From Duganella sp. BJB476 (GTDB lineage Bacteria > Pseudomonadota > Gammaproteobacteria > Burkholderiales > Burkholderiaceae_D), in NCBI RefSeq assembly GCF_003416895.1, contig NZ_QVIO01000013.1, forward strand, positions 1 through 64,000: DNA of 64,000 bases. Reading direction: 5' to 3'. This document shows positions 1 to 6,272 of the stretch, one piece after another. Position 1 is the first letter of the stretch. The number at the start of each line of letters is the position of its first letter. The notes beneath the pieces are model-generated. The model saw only the letters and a list, made by a program, of their open reading frames with translations, searched no databases and was not told the origin of the DNA. The translations under genes were made by a program, and so were the position numbers.

Positions 1-127
1 TTGAAACAGATCCATGAAGACCTGAGAGAGCTCGGTTATGAAGGGTCATACGACCGCGTAGCAGCGTTTGCCAGGCAGTGGAAGGCGGGTCAAACAGAGT
101 GGGTCATTTCTGCGAGCAAACGAACAG
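1..127 (+). mobile_element. IS21-family istA transposase fragment
   Basis: Frame 1 reads without a stop from the window edge to about base 141. The peptide contains GYEGSYDRVAAFARQWK, which I recognise from the region before the catalytic core of IS21-family IstA transposases. The familiar continuation of the family after SASKRT is absent. At about base 128 the sequence switches to the inside-out 3' side of a truncated integrase gene. It is a dead fragment that continues left of the window. Family assignment rests on recall of the motif, and the junction was placed by comparison with the intact integrase at 10995-11960. Confidence 0.6.
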
Positions 128-316
128 TTCATAGCGCCTGAACGCGTCTGCGCAGGTCTTGGTGACTGAAACACGTAGCCCTGAGCTAAGGGCTACGCGC
201 TGTTCCGTTTCCCACTTCAGCGCGGCGGCCTTGGTATCGAACGTGCCGGAGACACGCACGCCCTGGACCATGAGGCGATGACGCCATCGTTTGCCATCTT
301 TGTACGGACTAGCCAT
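104..316 (-). pseudogene. Truncated tyrosine integrase (N-terminal remnant)
   Basis: The first 63 codons are collinear with the intact integrase at 10995-11960. Both share RWRHR, SGTFDTKAAALKWE and KTCADAFRRYE, and about two thirds of residues are identical by eye. This is the arm-DNA-binding domain at the start of phage-type integrases. The similarity stops at about base 128, where an IS21 istA fragment begins, so the core-binding and catalytic domains are missing. The orientation and upstream sequence (terminator hairpin, att copy) match the intact copy. This marks the integrase-proximal end of a second related element. It is non-functional as a recombinase. Confidence 0.85.
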
Positions 317-358
317 TTGGGCACCTCCTCTGAGTCAAAGAAGGTTGGACTCGGCGCG

Positions 359-389
359 CTGCCAAAAATTTTGGTAAAGGTTGGGAAAA
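359..389. repeat. Phased TTGSYAAA-type repeats of the remnant element
   Basis: Three related 9-mers lie upstream of the truncated integrase: CTGCCAAAA (359-367), TTGGTAAAG (371-379) and TTGGGAAAA (381-389), at 10-12 bp spacing. They correspond in place to the three repeats upstream of the intact integrase at 12006-12036. The likely role is integrase arm-site binding, which is an inference. Confidence 0.5.
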
Positions 390-440
390 TAGTGACCCGA
401 AATCGGTTTTTTTACCTTACTTTTCCGCAAGCCAGACGTA

Positions 441-487
441 AAAAAACCCGGAGTTCCCCTATGAAGAAGGGACATTCCGGGTTTTTT
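441..487. terminator. Hairpin terminator, remnant copy
   Basis: A 12-bp perfect stem (AAAAAACCCGGA with TCCGGGTTTTTT) encloses a 23-nt loop and has A/T tracts on both sides, so it could work in both directions. The whole segment 434-487 is nearly identical to 12082-12133 beside the tRNA. This shows the two stretches are copies of the same element end. Confidence 0.8.
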
Positions 488-509
488 CTGCAAGAGCGAA
501 ACTACTGTT

Positions 510-525
510 TGGTGCCGACTGCCGG
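510..525. repeat. att direct repeat (distal copy of tRNA-Thr 3' end)
   Basis: The 16 bases TGGTGCCGACTGCCGG exactly repeat 12157-12172, the 3' end of the tRNA-Thr gene including its CCA. This is the usual result of tyrosine-integrase insertion into a tRNA 3' end. The copy marks the far boundary of the intact element and its junction with the remnant element on the left. Confidence 0.85.
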
Positions 526-726
526 AATCGTATCTAATTAATAATTAGAGACTTACAGCTCTGATTGCCAAAAACTTGCCAAAATTAGAGTTGTCAGGCG
601 CTTCTATTCACCGGAATGTGCCGCATATTTCCGGCAGCGTTGCTGCACATCACAACGGACTATCAGATTCAGAATTTTCCCTACAAGCGGGAACGTACCT
701 TATTAGCCTAAGCTTCTGACGTGAGC
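526..726. other. Non-coding left end of the integrated element
   Basis: This is about 200 bases of AT-rich DNA without a credible gene. It contains the paired TTGCCAAAA repeats at 565-584 and otherwise shows no terminator or promoter I would defend. The preceding stretch 317-509 holds the remnant element's integrase leader, repeats and terminator. Together they explain the gene-free stretch 317-726. Confidence 0.5.
565..584. repeat. Paired TTGCCAAAA repeats, distal end of element
   Basis: Two identical 9-mers TTGCCAAAA at 565-573 and 576-584 are spaced exactly 11 bp, one helical turn. They lie about 40-60 bp inside the distal att copy. They resemble the 11-bp-phased repeats next to the integrase at the other end. 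Such paired sets at both ends are typical of integrase arm-type sites; no binding data are available here. Confidence 0.55.
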
Positions 727-1368
727 TCACGGCCCTGAAGCCGATTGCTTTGCAACCTTAATAAACGGTTCGTCCTTGTCGGCGAGCTCGCCAGCTTTTG
801 GTTCAAAGCTCATGTCGAATTGTCCCTGTAGTCCACTAGCATCCTTTTGTTTATCGTGCTGATCGAGCGAGTAAAAGGCAATTTGCGCAATTCTTAACCC
901 GGGGTAGAGCCGAATTGGCACCTCGCCGAAATTCGCAAGTTCTAGGGTGATGATGCCTCGATAACCAGGGTTCACGATCGTTGCTGTGGCAATATTCAAG
1001 CCTTCCCGCGCCCACGAAGAACGAGCTGTGACAACTCCTTGCAAATCTGATGGAATGACTACCCACTCAAGGGTAGGAACGAGAATCAGTGAGCCAGGGT
1101 GCAGTAGAAATGACCTTGTGAATGGAATATCAAAGCGCTCATGCTTTTGCTGGCGTATTTCCGCGTTAGCGTGACTGGTGTTATTCAGCAAATAATCATG
1201 TGGATCAACATGTGACTGCGCACCAGCTCGGGACATCAGCGCAACAGTTCCCATTCGCAGATCAACAGTTGTTGGGCCAAGTTGCCTGTGATCGAGAAGT
1301 GGGGAAATGACCAGATTTCCATCTGAAATTCTCTTTGCAATTGAACTTTTCGAAAGCGCTGCGCACAT
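727..1368 (-). CDS. dCTP deaminase-like protein (Dcd/dUTPase fold)
   Basis: The 213-aa product matches the Dcd/DCD-DUT family along most of its length: LGPTTVDLRMG near residue 30, RSSWAREGL at 116-124, VNPGYRG at 132-138 and TLELAN around Glu143. The Ser and Arg of the RSSxAR motif and the catalytic Glu of E. coli Dcd are in place. The usual Asp of (I/V)DPG is Asn133. Family members turn dCTP into dUTP or dUMP, and some are known antiphage effectors that drain dCTP. The gene is last in a tight operon, 4 nt after the metallopeptidase gene. Its location on a mobile element and its lower GC content argue against the housekeeping dcd. Defence is an inference. Confidence 0.8.
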   Translation of the reverse strand: MCAALSKSSIAKRISDGNLVISPLLDHRQLGPTTVDLRMGTVALMSRAGAQSHVDPHDYLLNNTSHANAEIRQQKHERFDIPFTRSFLLHPGSLILVPTLEWVVIPSDLQGVVTARSSWAREGLNIATATIVNPGYRGIITLELANFGEVPIRLYPGLRIAQIAFYSLDQHDKQKDASGLQGQFDMSFEPKAGELADKDEPFIKVAKQSASGP

Positions 1369-1372
1369 TTCT

Positions 1373-2674
1373 CTAGCCCTTTAATTGAATGTCAATCGCA
1401 CCCTGTTGCATGATCGCATGTTCGCATAGCCTATTCATCTGTTCGAAAGGTAGCGCGTTGGGTTGAACCGCAGCAATCCAGCCGGCATAGAGGATTTCCC
1501 TGAAATCACGATGCGTGCATAGGGGATCGCCGTTTGCATCGAGTGTAAAACCTACAGGAGGAACTCCCCGTTGCAGGCTGCTGATAAGTTCCGAAACTAT
1601 GCTCACGTCGGGATGCATATAACATGCAGGCGGGTGCTGCTGCAAAAGTGCTGACATACCGCTCAGTGCATCCGTTAGCTGGGCGTCACTAAGCACGTCG
1701 AACCAAGGGTTCGCTGTTCTCGACATTTGCATTTTCGTCCAGAACTCTTCCACGATAGCTCGACTGGGATGCCCTTGAGGTGGGAGAGCATCAAAGCCAA
1801 GAATTGTTGCTCCTCGGAGAATCAAGTTGATTCGCCATGAAGTGGGAGGATGTTGTGGTCCGAACGCGTGTATGTTTGGATTTATACTGGGAAGAAGATT
1901 GCACTGAGCTGCTACGAAGCTGGGGCCGAAAGAGACCAGTCCCACGAAGTCGCAAAGTATTTCTTCAACCCATAGGTCCCAATTTGCCCATTGGAAGAAA
2001 TTTGCCTGATTGATTCCGTGGGCCGCCATGATCGGCAGCTGTGCTTGTACCTCTGCGGGCGCCGTTGGGGAAAAAATGTGATTCAGTGTGGAGTTTTTAT
2101 CTGCAAACACCCCTGGCACGCCGAGGAATTTTGCGCACACGTCCTTCTTGATCGTATGCTCATGTTTGGAGCATCTCCAAATTGCGTGCCCGAGTTCATG
2201 TCCAAGAATTGAGTGCAGCAGTACAAAGTGCTTGAGCGACTTAGGGAAAACAATGGTGAGGAGCAGTCTATTTCGGTGTGATGGTCGCTTCGGCTCGGGG
2301 AAGATTCTATACGCATCCAAACCTCCATCAGCCAAGACATAAATCTTTGATGGCTTGCCCGACGCAGTGTTCTCGATGCAGATGGCGTTCGCCATCTTCT
2401 TGACTTCCTCGACAAATGGCCACGAGTACTCACCGAGAGAGGATCTTTCAATTCGACAAATTAATTTTGAGAGATCGTTGAGCTCAAAACCCCACTGGGA
2501 TAACGCAGTGGGGTCTGTGGAAATTGATATTTGGCCTTCTATGAATTTCAGGCGCGTGTCGCACTCGTCGTAAAAGTCCTGACTTCCGTCAAGTCCATAT
2601 TCGTAGCGAAGAGTCTGTTTGAGTAGCTCCGCAACGTTTTTGCACTCCTGCTGTAAGAACGCTTGCGGTGTCAT
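1373..2674 (-). CDS. HExxH zinc metallopeptidase-like protein of the cargo operon
   Basis: The 433-aa product has no signal peptide, so it is probably cytoplasmic. SILGHELGHAIW at about 155-166 contains the HExxH zinc and catalytic motif at 159-163. About 75 residues later WVEEILCDFVG (236-245) offers an acidic third ligand, as in gluzincin-type peptidases, and HPPTSWR follows at 275-281. I do not recognise a named family. The gene starts 6 nt after the 146-aa gene and ends 4 nt before the dCTP-deaminase-like gene, so the three are almost certainly co-translated. It could cut a partner in the operon to switch it on, or a host or phage protein. Both are inference. Confidence 0.7.
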   Translation of the reverse strand: MTPQAFLQQECKNVAELLKQTLRYEYGLDGSQDFYDECDTRLKFIEGQISISTDPTALSQWGFELNDLSKLICRIERSSLGEYSWPFVEEVKKMANAICIENTASGKPSKIYVLADGGLDAYRIFPEPKRPSHRNRLLLTIVFPKSLKHFVLLHSILGHELGHAIWRCSKHEHTIKKDVCAKFLGVPGVFADKNSTLNHIFSPTAPAEVQAQLPIMAAHGINQANFFQWANWDLWVEEILCDFVGLVSFGPSFVAAQCNLLPSINPNIHAFGPQHPPTSWRINLILRGATILGFDALPPQGHPSRAIVEEFWTKMQMSRTANPWFDVLSDAQLTDALSGMSALLQQHPPACYMHPDVSIVSELISSLQRGVPPVGFTLDANGDPLCTHRDFREILYAGWIAAVQPNALPFEQMNRLCEHAIMQQGAIDIQLKG

Positions 2675-2680
2675 TTTGCG

Positions 2681-3121
2681 TCAAGCAAGTTGCGCGTGAA
2701 ATGCGTTGAAAAACGTCTTGGCGCGGGTCGCCACATTTGCATCCAAGGGGTGACTCTGCACAAGCTCACGAATACCATCTTGGAGTTCGCCTATAGCCTC
2801 CTCTTTAGACTGACCAGCATAGGCTTGCAAGAGCGCACTCTGCAGCGCATCAGCAATCCCCTCGTGCCAAGGCTTTGTTTCGAGACGCATTCCATAAATT
2901 TGATCTGGGGCATTTATTGCCAGCACGCTATCGCGGCTCTCGTCGGCAAAAGCGTCATAACGGAACATCTCTAACAGACGAAACACATTCTCCAAAGGTA
3001 CCAGCGCAGCAGGGTCGGCTATTGTGTTCGGAGGATTGTCAACATATCCTGCAGTGATGGACGCAAACTGCTTCGCCATTGCTGAGCTGTCATCTACGCG
3101 GAAACTGGATGTGATGCTCAT
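2681..3121 (-). CDS. Unknown 146-aa protein of the cargo operon
   Basis: I do not recognise this protein. The start is set at 3121 because GGAGG lies five bases before that ATG; an in-frame ATG at 3133 sits just before the ribosome site and is less likely. The product is acidic and mostly helical in its second half, with no membrane segment or signal peptide. The first gene of the set ends 49 nt upstream and the metallopeptidase gene starts 6 nt downstream. The fixed spacing suggests a partner of the peptidase or deaminase, such as an inhibitor, substrate or adaptor. That role is a guess from position only. Confidence 0.65.
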   Translation of the reverse strand: MSITSSFRVDDSSAMAKQFASITAGYVDNPPNTIADPAALVPLENVFRLLEMFRYDAFADESRDSVLAINAPDQIYGMRLETKPWHEGIADALQSALLQAYAGQSKEEAIGELQDGIRELVQSHPLDANVATRAKTFFNAFHAQLA

Positions 3122-3182
3122 ACCGACCTCCATTGTTCATAAAATGCCTTTGCTGAACTAGAATTCTACTAGATTCAGCGCG

Positions 3183-3737
3183 TTAGGTTGCTTGCTTCTT
3201 GGCTTTCTCGCGGCGTGCGCGTACCGGCGCCCAATTTCGCTCACGCTCTGCGTCCGCCTTTCGCTGTGCAGCCGTGGTAAGTCGGATCGCATTTGTTTTC
3301 GGGTCAATGACGACGTGGCGCTCTAGGTCTTGGACTACCATGCCTAAATCTAAGACAAAGGAAAGTGTGCGTTGTCCGGTGATTAGGTCAATCGCCCCTT
3401 CTCCGCTGTCGTAAGCACACAGCCGATTTCCCTGCACAACAAGAAACTTCTCAACTCGTTGCCCAGGTTGCAAGGGACCGAAAGTTTTACGGTAGTTTTT
3501 TAGTGACCGTGTGAAGTGCCGAATCTTACCTTTTCCCGCGCAGATCGTCTTAAGCGCCCTCAACAAAACGACGTCTTCAAACGAGTATTCGCGCTTGTTG
3601 CCTGGGACGCCCACATTTCTGCCGCTAGGGCGAAAAACATCCTCACGCGCTAGATAATCGAGCATGTATTTGGAAAACCCTGTAAGCACGACCGTCTCAT
3701 GTGTGAAAAATGTCTGCTTGACGCGGATGTCGCTCAT
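3183..3737 (-). CDS. MerR-like HTH regulator of the cargo operon
   Basis: The 184-aa product contains a MerR-type winged-helix pattern near the N-terminus: FSKYMLDYLAREDVFRPS followed by REYSFEDVVLLRALKTI at about 50-66. The middle and C-terminal parts match nothing I know and end in a basic tail. The start is set at the ATG at 3737; a TTG at 3746 is in frame. No ribosome site precedes it. A predicted promoter places the transcript start only about 3 nt upstream, so translation may be leaderless. A perfect palindrome overlaps the promoter, suggesting self-control. It is the first gene of the operon and probably senses the trigger or sets the level of the downstream genes. Confidence 0.7.
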   Translation of the reverse strand: MSDIRVKQTFFTHETVVLTGFSKYMLDYLAREDVFRPSGRNVGVPGNKREYSFEDVVLLRALKTICAGKGKIRHFTRSLKNYRKTFGPLQPGQRVEKFLVVQGNRLCAYDSGEGAIDLITGQRTLSFVLDLGMVVQDLERHVVIDPKTNAIRLTTAAQRKADAERERNWAPVRARREKAKKQAT

Positions 3738-3746
3738 AATTGACAA

Positions 3747-3775
3747 AGTCTATCTAATAGACTATAGACTGTCAA
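3747..3775 (-). promoter_or_regulatory. Promoter and palindromic operator of the cargo operon
   Basis: On the minus strand a perfect TTGACA (3775-3770), a 17-bp spacer and TAGACT (3752-3747) form a good sigma-70 promoter. A perfect palindrome with GTCTAT/ATAGAC arms and a 3-bp centre at 3748-3762 covers the -10 box and spacer end, where a repressor or MerR-type protein would act. The implied start near 3740 lies next to the ATG at 3737. Confidence 0.6.
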
Positions 3776-4005
3776 CGTCTGGTTATCGAAGCGTAGTTGA
3801 TCAAGGGCTGTGCTGACATCATGTCGTGCTCCTTCTGCTCATTGTCTCCGGTGTTCAAGAGTATGGCGCAGTGGTTTGGATAGCACGGCGTCTGGTACAG
3901 GGAACGTTCTTCCGTCGTTGTGAAATCTACACAGTATTTTGAGTTGGTGTGGGACATAGACGTTGGCGTGCCGTGCTTCGACTCGAACGTTAGGGAATTA
4001 ACCAT
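3772..4005 (-). CDS. Possible 77-aa hypothetical protein
   Basis: This short frame overlaps the end of the membrane-protein gene by 16 nt, which could allow coupled translation. I recognise nothing in its composition, and no good ribosome site precedes it. Its 3' end runs into the -35 region of the next operon. It may be real or simply an open stretch between the mobilization genes and the cargo operon. Confidence 0.3.
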   Translation of the reverse strand: MVNSLTFESKHGTPTSMSHTNSKYCVDFTTTEERSLYQTPCYPNHCAILLNTGDNEQKEHDMMSAQPLINYASITRR

Positions 4006-4631
4006 CCATAGATTTCACCATCTTTTCCCGGCCCGACGTAACAGACGCGATTTTCAATTTTCCAACCCGGCTGATTACACTTGGTGAGCTTGTCGATACT
4101 GCCTGCTTGCGCAAGACGGTAGGCTGATTTTCCTTGGGGGGTGTTGGCCCATGCTGCTGCCGCTTTCTCGTCCTTGGCGATGGTGTAGGCATTGCCGTAG
4201 CCGCGATCGTAGCCAGCCATGTAAGCGAGGTCATGGACGTACCAGGCAAGGCCGGTGATAGCAAGGCAGGATAGTGTCAAGCACGAGGCAATCCACTTGG
4301 CAGCCTGCTTTGCGGTCGTTATGCGAGCAACGTCGCTAGCAGTGGTCGCAATAGCTTTGGCGAGATCTGCTTTGGCTGCCGCCATTGATGCCGCAATCGT
4401 GCTTTCGGCAGTATCCTTAACGTGGACAAGAATTTCGAGAGCTGCTTGCTTGATCGCCTGAGGATGTTGTTCATACATGTTCTGGTGGTACTGCAAGGCG
4501 ATCAACACCAGCCAAAGGGCGTCATTGTTTTTTAGTCCCAGGGCGTCGCGGATCTGATATAGACGTTGTCGCTCGCTATCATTCGGTTGTCTGCTCAGAA
4601 GTTTCTGGAAGCTTTCTTCAAGATCACTCAT
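3990..4631 (-). CDS. MobE-like membrane protein of the mobilization operon
   Basis: The 213-aa product has an N-terminal helical domain, an alanine-rich helix around residues 65-105, one transmembrane segment near 112-132 and a C-terminal domain with two cysteines in the last 35 residues. It is the third gene of a leftward operon and overlaps the ParA-like gene by 8 nt. The place matches mobE of pTF-FC2-like plasmids and traM of the RP4 relaxase operon, whose products help mobilization. I assign it by gene order more than by sequence. The C-terminal part may face the periplasm. Confidence 0.5.
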   Translation of the reverse strand: MSDLEESFQKLLSRQPNDSERQRLYQIRDALGLKNNDALWLVLIALQYHQNMYEQHPQAIKQAALEILVHVKDTAESTIAASMAAAKADLAKAIATTASDVARITTAKQAAKWIASCLTLSCLAITGLAWYVHDLAYMAGYDRGYGNAYTIAKDEKAAAAWANTPQGKSAYRLAQAGSIDKLTKCNQPGWKIENRVCYVGPGKDGEIYGWLIP

Positions 4632-5307
4632 GGCCGATCTGTTCCAGCATGGATTTGACTTCGGCGCGCCAGCGGCACAGTTCCGCGCGATTACCTAAAG
4701 GAAGTTCCTTTGCTGCCAGGGCGATGTTCATACGCTTGCTGTAGATGTCGTCGCTGACGCGATCGGCCAAGTCGGGGAAGGTCAGTGATAGGCCACCACG
4801 CTCTTCGATCAATGCGCGCCGTTTGGAACTGTTGTAAAGCTCGAACTTGCGCTCCTCGCCGAAGTAGCCGTTTCTTACGACGTGAACGACCGTATCGGGA
4901 ATTGCATCCATATATTCCTTGAGCAGCTCCAGACTGTCGCGCTGGCGGTTGATGACCCATAGCGTGACTAGTTTGCGGCGTAGCTCAGGAAGTGTGTTGC
5001 TCAGGATCTGACCATACGCGTTGACGGATTTGTTGTTGCGCGCAGCCGTATTGATCACGATGACGCTTTCCTGATTGCTGTCTGCGACGTTGATCAGTTC
5101 TATCCAACCATCGGCGTTATCCAGGTCCAGCAGCTCGGTACGCGCGGTGTCCTTGTATGTCTTCCAGACATCGGGATTGCTGGTATCGGCATCGACCAGT
5201 ACCAGGTCTTCATCGCGCTGCAGAAGGAAGTCGACTGTCGCCATAGACACTAGGGATTTGCCGACGCCGCCCTTGCCGCCGCCAATGAGATAGATATTTT
5301 TCGCCAT
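4624..5307 (-). CDS. ParA/MinD-like ATPase, MobD/TraL type
   Basis: The 227-aa product begins with a deviant Walker A motif, KGGVGKS at residues 12-18, as in ParA/MinD ATPases, followed by LVDADTSNPD near residue 40. There is no ParB or replication gene nearby, and the gene lies between TraK-like and MobE-like genes facing away from oriT. That order matches MobD of pTF-FC2 and TraL of RP4. These proteins are not essential for transfer but can raise its efficiency, perhaps by bringing the relaxosome to the transfer pore. It is an unlikely partition protein because it has no partner. Confidence 0.75.
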   Translation of the reverse strand: MAKNIYLIGGGKGGVGKSLVSMATVDFLLQRDEDLVLVDADTSNPDVWKTYKDTARTELLDLDNADGWIELINVADSNQESVIVINTAARNNKSVNAYGQILSNTLPELRRKLVTLWVINRQRDSLELLKEYMDAIPDTVVHVVRNGYFGEERKFELYNSSKRRALIEERGGLSLTFPDLADRVSDDIYSKRMNIALAAKELPLGNRAELCRWRAEVKSMLEQIGHE

Positions 5308-5317
5308 GGCGATTCTC

Positions 5318-5668
5318 CTAGATTTCGTCGGTATCTGAGGCGACGGGGAATGACGCAGATTTGCTAGAGGGCTTTGGCTTGGCTTGTACAGGTTTTGGAT
5401 CGGTGGACGTTGCGGGCACCTTTTTGCGAGCCGGCTTTGTACGCAGCAGGTAGTTCTTCAGCGTGGGTGTCGCGATGTCCAATCCTTCGCCGCGCAAGGC
5501 CTCGGCGATCTGTGCGAGTGCATAGCCACGTTTTTGCAGTCCCCTGATTTCCTTGATCAGCACTTCAACTGCGGCCTGCTTCGTGTATTCCTGCCGAGGC
5601 TTTGCAGCCGCAGGCATATCGCGCAGCTTGGCGGCGATGGCATCGAGTTGTTCGCTGGTGTATTTCAT
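5318..5668 (-). CDS. MobC/TraK-like oriT-binding protein
   Basis: The start at 5668 follows a GGAG ribosome site and gives 116 residues. Two helical blocks in the first 80 residues look like a small DNA-binding domain, and the C-terminus is rich in Lys, Pro and Ser. It lies immediately beside the oriT region, transcribed away from it, like mobC of pTF-FC2 and traK of RP4. Those proteins bind and bend oriT DNA to expose the nick site. A perfect inverted repeat at 5734-5750 is 66 bp from its start and may be its site or its promoter control. Assignment is by place and protein style. Confidence 0.6.
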   Translation of the reverse strand: MKYTSEQLDAIAAKLRDMPAAAKPRQEYTKQAAVEVLIKEIRGLQKRGYALAQIAEALRGEGLDIATPTLKNYLLRTKPARKKVPATSTDPKPVQAKPKPSSKSASFPVASDTDEI

Positions 5669-5733
5669 ATCAGCTCCGTGCTCCCTGTCATTACGGTAGC
5701 ACTCCGGCAGCGGCTGACCTTGTGCCAGATCAG

Positions 5734-5750
5734 TTCGCGATCGTCGCGAA
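5734..5750. repeat. Perfect inverted repeat near oriT
   Basis: TTCGCGA and TCGCGAA arms surround a 3-bp centre (TCG). It lies between the divergent mobilization operons, so it is a likely binding site for a relaxosome accessory protein or a repressor. Confidence 0.5.
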
Positions 5751-5860
5751 ATCGTAGACTGAAGCGGTGAGTGAAAGAGATACAGGATGGCCCTTGTCAC
5801 ACACACGCTATCGCATGTGGTGCCAAGGGACGCCATGCCATTCGGCGCTACGCTTCTCAC

Positions 5861-5894
5861 GGCAAGGCTCATCCTGCAAGGGGCACGCCCCTTG
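5861..5894 (+). other. IncP-type origin of transfer (oriT) with nick site
   Basis: The segment holds CTCATCCTGC, which fits the IncP/IncQ-2 nick consensus YATCCTG|Y; the expected cut is between 5876 and 5877. Directly after it lies a perfect 8-bp inverted repeat (CAAGGGGC-AC-GCCCCTTG, 5877-5894). It sits between the divergent TraK-like and TraJ-like/relaxase genes, the standard place in RP4 and pTF-FC2. The sequence match is short, so context carries much of the weight. Confidence 0.75.
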
Positions 5895-5951
5895 ACCCCA
5901 GACACGCTGCGCGGCGCCGCGCCAGCGACAACCGTCATCGCAGGAGGCAGC

Positions 5952-6272
5952 ATGCCTTTCGAAAAACGCGGCGAAGAGCCGCTGGATGCCGTGATCAATG
6001 TGCGCCTGACCAAGACGGAAAAGGCGCGGCTGCTGGAGGATGCCGACCTGGCGGCGCTCAGCATGTCTGAACTGGTACGCCGCCGCTACTTTGGCCGGCC
6101 TATCCTAGCGAGCGTGGATCACGCAATGCTCCGCGAATTGCGGCGCCTGGGCGGCCTGCTGAAGCACCTGCACAATCAAGGTGGTGGCGCTTTGCATCGC
6201 GACACCGCAAGCGTCCTGGCGGCGCTGAAGGCCTACATCGAGAGGCTCAGTCATGATCGTCAAAAAAATTAA
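5952..6272 (+). CDS. MobB/TraJ-like relaxosome accessory protein (MobC superfamily)
   Basis: The start at 5952 follows an AGGAGG ribosome site five bases away; the frame is open upstream across oriT but has no better start. The 106-aa product has the pattern INVRLTKTEKARLLEDADL followed by SMSELVRRRYF, typical of ribbon-helix-helix accessory proteins that bind oriT and guide the relaxase (TraJ of RP4, MobB of pTF-FC2). It overlaps the relaxase gene by 20 nt, which implies coupled translation. Confidence 0.8.
   Translation: MPFEKRGEEPLDAVINVRLTKTEKARLLEDADLAALSMSELVRRRYFGRPILASVDHAMLRELRRLGGLLKHLHNQGGGALHRDTASVLAALKAYIERLSHDRQKN

Noticed and set aside
278..541. 87-codon frame across the remnant terminator and att copy
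   Set aside because: It covers a hairpin terminator, phased repeats and the att site, and has no ribosome site; those features explain the sequence.
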